Origin: Hymenobacter negativus
Lineage (GTDB): Bacteria > Bacteroidota > Bacteroidia > Cytophagales > Hymenobacteraceae
Length of the DNA: 64,000 nucleotides
Direction of reading: 5' to 3'
Assembly (NCBI RefSeq): GCF_017571495.1
Contig: NZ_JAGETZ010000007.1
Span: 186,001 to 250,000, forward strand
The notes beneath the pieces were generated by a model. The model did no database searches and was not told where the DNA came from. It saw only the letters and a list, made by a program, of their open reading frames with translations. Each line of letters begins with the position of its first letter. Position 1 is the stretch's first letter. The translations under genes and the position numbers were made by a program. Positions 61,795-64,000 of this stretch are shown piece by piece.

Positions 61795-64000
61795 ATGCTT
61801 CGTTCTTACGCGTTGTTACTGGTATTCCTGACGATTACCATCGTCAGCAAGGCCCAGGCACCTACCAGTTTTGGCTTCGAATACCGACCCGTAGCCAAAG
61901 TGGTGCACGGCACCGATACACTGCGCAATGCCTGGGCTGGCGGCTTCAACACGCCGCAGTTCAGCACCATCGACCTGAACAATGACGGCCAGCAGGACCT
62001 GTTTGCCTTCGACCACGAAACCAATCGCTGCTACACCTTCCTCAATGTGGCCACCGCGGGCACGGCCGCCGGCCGCCGCTGGCAATACGCCCCGGAGTAC
62101 GAAACCATTTTTCCGGATAGCCTCAACAGTTGGGTACTGCTGCGCGACTATGACTGCGACGGCCGCGCCGACATCTTCACTTACGTTAATGGCGGCAACA
62201 TTGCGGTGCTGCGCAACGTGCTGGTCAACGGCCGCGTCACGTTTCAGCTCACCACCAATCAAATCCGCTACTCGGGAAGTTTTGTGGGCACGGCCAACCT
62301 CACCATTGGCGGCTACAACCTGCCAGCCATTCAGGACGTGAACGGCGACGGCAAGCTCGACATCATGAGCTATGATTTTGTGGCCTCATCCCAAATTGAG
62401 CAATACATCAATACCAGCCCCGGCACCTGCGGTGGGGCCCTCACCTTTACCATGAGCACCAGCAAGTGGGGCGATATGGAAGCTTGCTCGGGCTGCTCGG
62501 CCTATATGCTCAACGGGCAGCAGTGCTTCACGGCGCAGCGGCCCACCCACACCGGCGGCCACAGCCTGCTGCTGGTCGACCTGGACGGCGACGGCGACCA
62601 GGACGTGCTCGACGGCCGCGACAACTGCCCCGAGCTGACCCGCCTGCTCAACCAGGGCACCACAGCTGCACCCGTAGTGACGCAGGCCGGTATTTCATCC
62701 AGCTTTCCCTCGGCTGGCGCGCCGGTTCGGGTACCGGTATTCCCAGCCGGCTATTCTTTCGATGCCAACTTCGACGGCCGCCCCGACCTGGTGGTAGCGC
62801 CCAACATGGTGAACAACCTGGCCGACCTTGTGAGCATGAGCCACAACGTGCAGCTGTACGCAAATGGCACGGCTAGTGGCGCTCCTTCCTATACCTACCA
62901 AGCGGCGGGCTTCCTGCAAAATGAGATGATTGACGTGAGCGAAGGGGCAGCGCCCACCTTCGGTGACATTGATGGCGACGGCTTGACCGATATGCTTATC
63001 GGCAACCAGGGCGACCAGGTGGGCGGGACGTACCGGGCTTCGCTCACGTACTACCGCAACGTGGGCACCCGCGCCCGGCCAATTTTCAAGCTGATGAACA
63101 GCGACTACCTGGGGCTGTCCAGCCAGTCGCTGCAAGGCATCAAGCCCGTGCTGGTCGACCTGAACCGCGACAACGCCATCGATTTGGCCTACAGCGTGTG
63201 GGACCGGGGTACGAACGTGCTGTACTATATTCTGAACACGGCCAATTCCGGACAAGCCGTGACACTGAATGCGGCCAATGCTGTCGATTTTAAGCGTCAG
63301 GGCCCTGTGGGCGCTGCCTATCCCAATCCGACCATTGCCTCGGGTGTGCTCACGTATACCCGGGGCGACATGCCCTACTTCACGGATGTAGACAACGACG
63401 GCTTCGTGGATTTGCTCATTGGTACCAACGAAACGCGGGAGCCGGGCATGAGCCTGCGCTACTTCCGCAACCGCGGCCGGGGTGCACTCGATAGTGCCTT
63501 TGTGTTGGTGAACAATGACTTTGGGCAAATTCGCGATTCCAAAGGCCAGCGTCCGGTCAACCTGAGCCCCTCGGTAGCCGACTTCGACGGCGACGGCCGC
63601 CCCGACCTGGTAGTGACCGATGATGAAGGCATGCTCCGCTTCTTTTCCGATTACCGTAGCCAACAGGGCAGTCTGTTCTCGGAACGCAACGATGTGCTGT
63701 ACAATAACGTTAAGGGCCAGTATGAAACCAACCGCCTGGGCAAAGACCTCTACACCCACTACGGACTGGCCGCTGCCGATGTAGACGGTGACGGGGCTCC
63801 CGAACTCTTCGTTGGTACCGAAACGGGCGGTGTGCTCAGCTACGGCACCCGCAACCGCGGCACCGTGACGGCCACTCACGCCGAAGCCGCTCGCGCCCTG
63901 GCCCTGAGTGTGTACCCCAATCCTGCCACCGCGACGGCCACCGTCGAAACCGCCACGCCCACCCGTCTCACCGTGTTCGACCTCACCGGCCGCGTAGTAC
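61795..64000 (+). CDS. FG-GAP/VCBS repeat protein with T9SS C-terminal sorting domain (3' truncated by window)
   Basis: Open from the ATG at 61795 to the window end, 735 codons seen. Signal peptide MLRSYALLLVFLTITIVSKAQA. Many Asp-rich calcium-binding FG-GAP/VCBS loops follow, such as DLNNDGQQDLFAFD, DVNGDGKLDIMSYD, DLDGDGDQDVLDG, DIDGDGLTDMLIGN, DFDGDGRPDLVVTD and DVDGDGAPELFVG. These suggest a seven-bladed integrin-type propeller. The last residues, ALSVYPNPATATATVE and RLTVFDLTGRVV, are a type A T9SS sorting domain, so the protein should be exported by type IX secretion to the surface. The tail of that domain and the stop lie beyond the window. Confidence 0.9.
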   Translation, partial: MLRSYALLLVFLTITIVSKAQAPTSFGFEYRPVAKVVHGTDTLRNAWAGGFNTPQFSTIDLNNDGQQDLFAFDHETNRCYTFLNVATAGTAAGRRWQYAPEYETIFPDSLNSWVLLRDYDCDGRADIFTYVNGGNIAVLRNVLVNGRVTFQLTTNQIRYSGSFVGTANLTIGGYNLPAIQDVNGDGKLDIMSYDFVASSQIEQYINTSPGTCGGALTFTMSTSKWGDMEACSGCSAYMLNGQQCFTAQRPTHTGGHSLLLVDLDGDGDQDVLDGRDNCPELTRLLNQGTTAAPVVTQAGISSSFPSAGAPVRVPVFPAGYSFDANFDGRPDLVVAPNMVNNLADLVSMSHNVQLYANGTASGAPSYTYQAAGFLQNEMIDVSEGAAPTFGDIDGDGLTDMLIGNQGDQVGGTYRASLTYYRNVGTRARPIFKLMNSDYLGLSSQSLQGIKPVLVDLNRDNAIDLAYSVWDRGTNVLYYILNTANSGQAVTLNAANAVDFKRQGPVGAAYPNPTIASGVLTYTRGDMPYFTDVDNDGFVDLLIGTNETREPGMSLRYFRNRGRGALDSAFVLVNNDFGQIRDSKGQRPVNLSPSVADFDGDGRPDLVVTDDEGMLRFFSDYRSQQGSLFSERNDVLYNNVKGQYETNRLGKDLYTHYGLAAADVDGDGAPELFVGTETGGVLSYGTRNRGTVTATHAEAARALALSVYPNPATATATVETATPTRLTVFDLTGRVV

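Noticed and set aside
62695..63879. 394-codon minus-strand frame inside the FG-GAP gene
   Set aside because: Antisense to the Asp-rich repeat loops; the plus-strand frame has signal peptide, FG-GAP loops and T9SS domain.

Overview
The window looks like a chromosomal segment of a high-GC member of the Bacteroidota, most likely Hymenobacter or a close Cytophagales relative. This is an inference from SusC/SusD-type outer-membrane genes, a C-terminal type IX secretion sorting signal, carboxypeptidase-regulatory-like/DUF5686 and 7TMR-DISM proteins, the lack of obvious Shine-Dalgarno sequences, and the many dispersed palindromic intergenic repeats. I see no rRNA, tRNA, phage, integrase or intact insertion sequence.

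Layout: (1) 1-8348, plus strand: a branched-chain amino acid operon, ilvE (5' cut by the window edge)-ilvD-ilvB-ilvN-ilvC-methyltransferase-ilvA, with palindromic repeats in most gaps. (2) 8354-10377, minus strand: a YeiH-type transporter and its LysR regulator. (3) 10466-23522, minus strand: a polysaccharide utilisation locus read 7TM sensor/zinc-ribbon protein -> GH3 -> SusC -> SusD -> PKD surface lipoprotein -> two GH16 enzymes. The set fits a beta-1,3-glucan (laminarin-like) substrate. (4) 23722-31320, minus strand: a DUF5686 outer-membrane protein, a channel-like membrane protein, a GH1 enzyme, and a GMC oxidoreductase with its gluconate-2-dehydrogenase-subunit-3 partner. (5) 31646-37137, minus strand: SDR, aquaporin, PA14-OmpA protein and small envelope or unknown proteins. 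(6) 37211-42152, minus strand: metF and B12-dependent metH behind a SAM-I riboswitch. (7) 42221-43993: a DeoR repressor divergent from a nudK-DUF4406 pair. (8) 44025-57265: molybdenum metabolism (moeA, moaC, a MobB-like/MobA fusion, a YdeP/FdhF molybdoenzyme, a DUF7009 protein, fdhD, a MOT1-type molybdate transporter), interrupted by an S41 peptidase, a beta-barrel protein and a DctA-type symporter. (9) 57274-64000: a 41-bp-periodic palindrome array, a thioesterase behind a cobalamin riboswitch, an acyltransferase, rfbC, murF and the start of a large FG-GAP/T9SS secreted protein that runs off the window.

Working together: the PUL would bind and cleave beta-glucan at the cell surface (GH16 enzymes, SGBP), import oligosaccharides (SusCD) and finish them with GH3 and possibly GH1. 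The GMC pair may oxidise glucosides. The Mo genes supply uptake, cofactor maturation and sulfuration for the YdeP-like enzyme. metH links B12 to methionine under SAM feedback.

The most unusual items are the 7TM sensor fused to the zinc-ribbon/helical part of an IS1595-type transposase next to the PUL, the six-copy 41-bp palindrome array, the cobalamin riboswitch in front of a thioesterase, and palindromic repeats that supply or overlap the stop codons of several genes.
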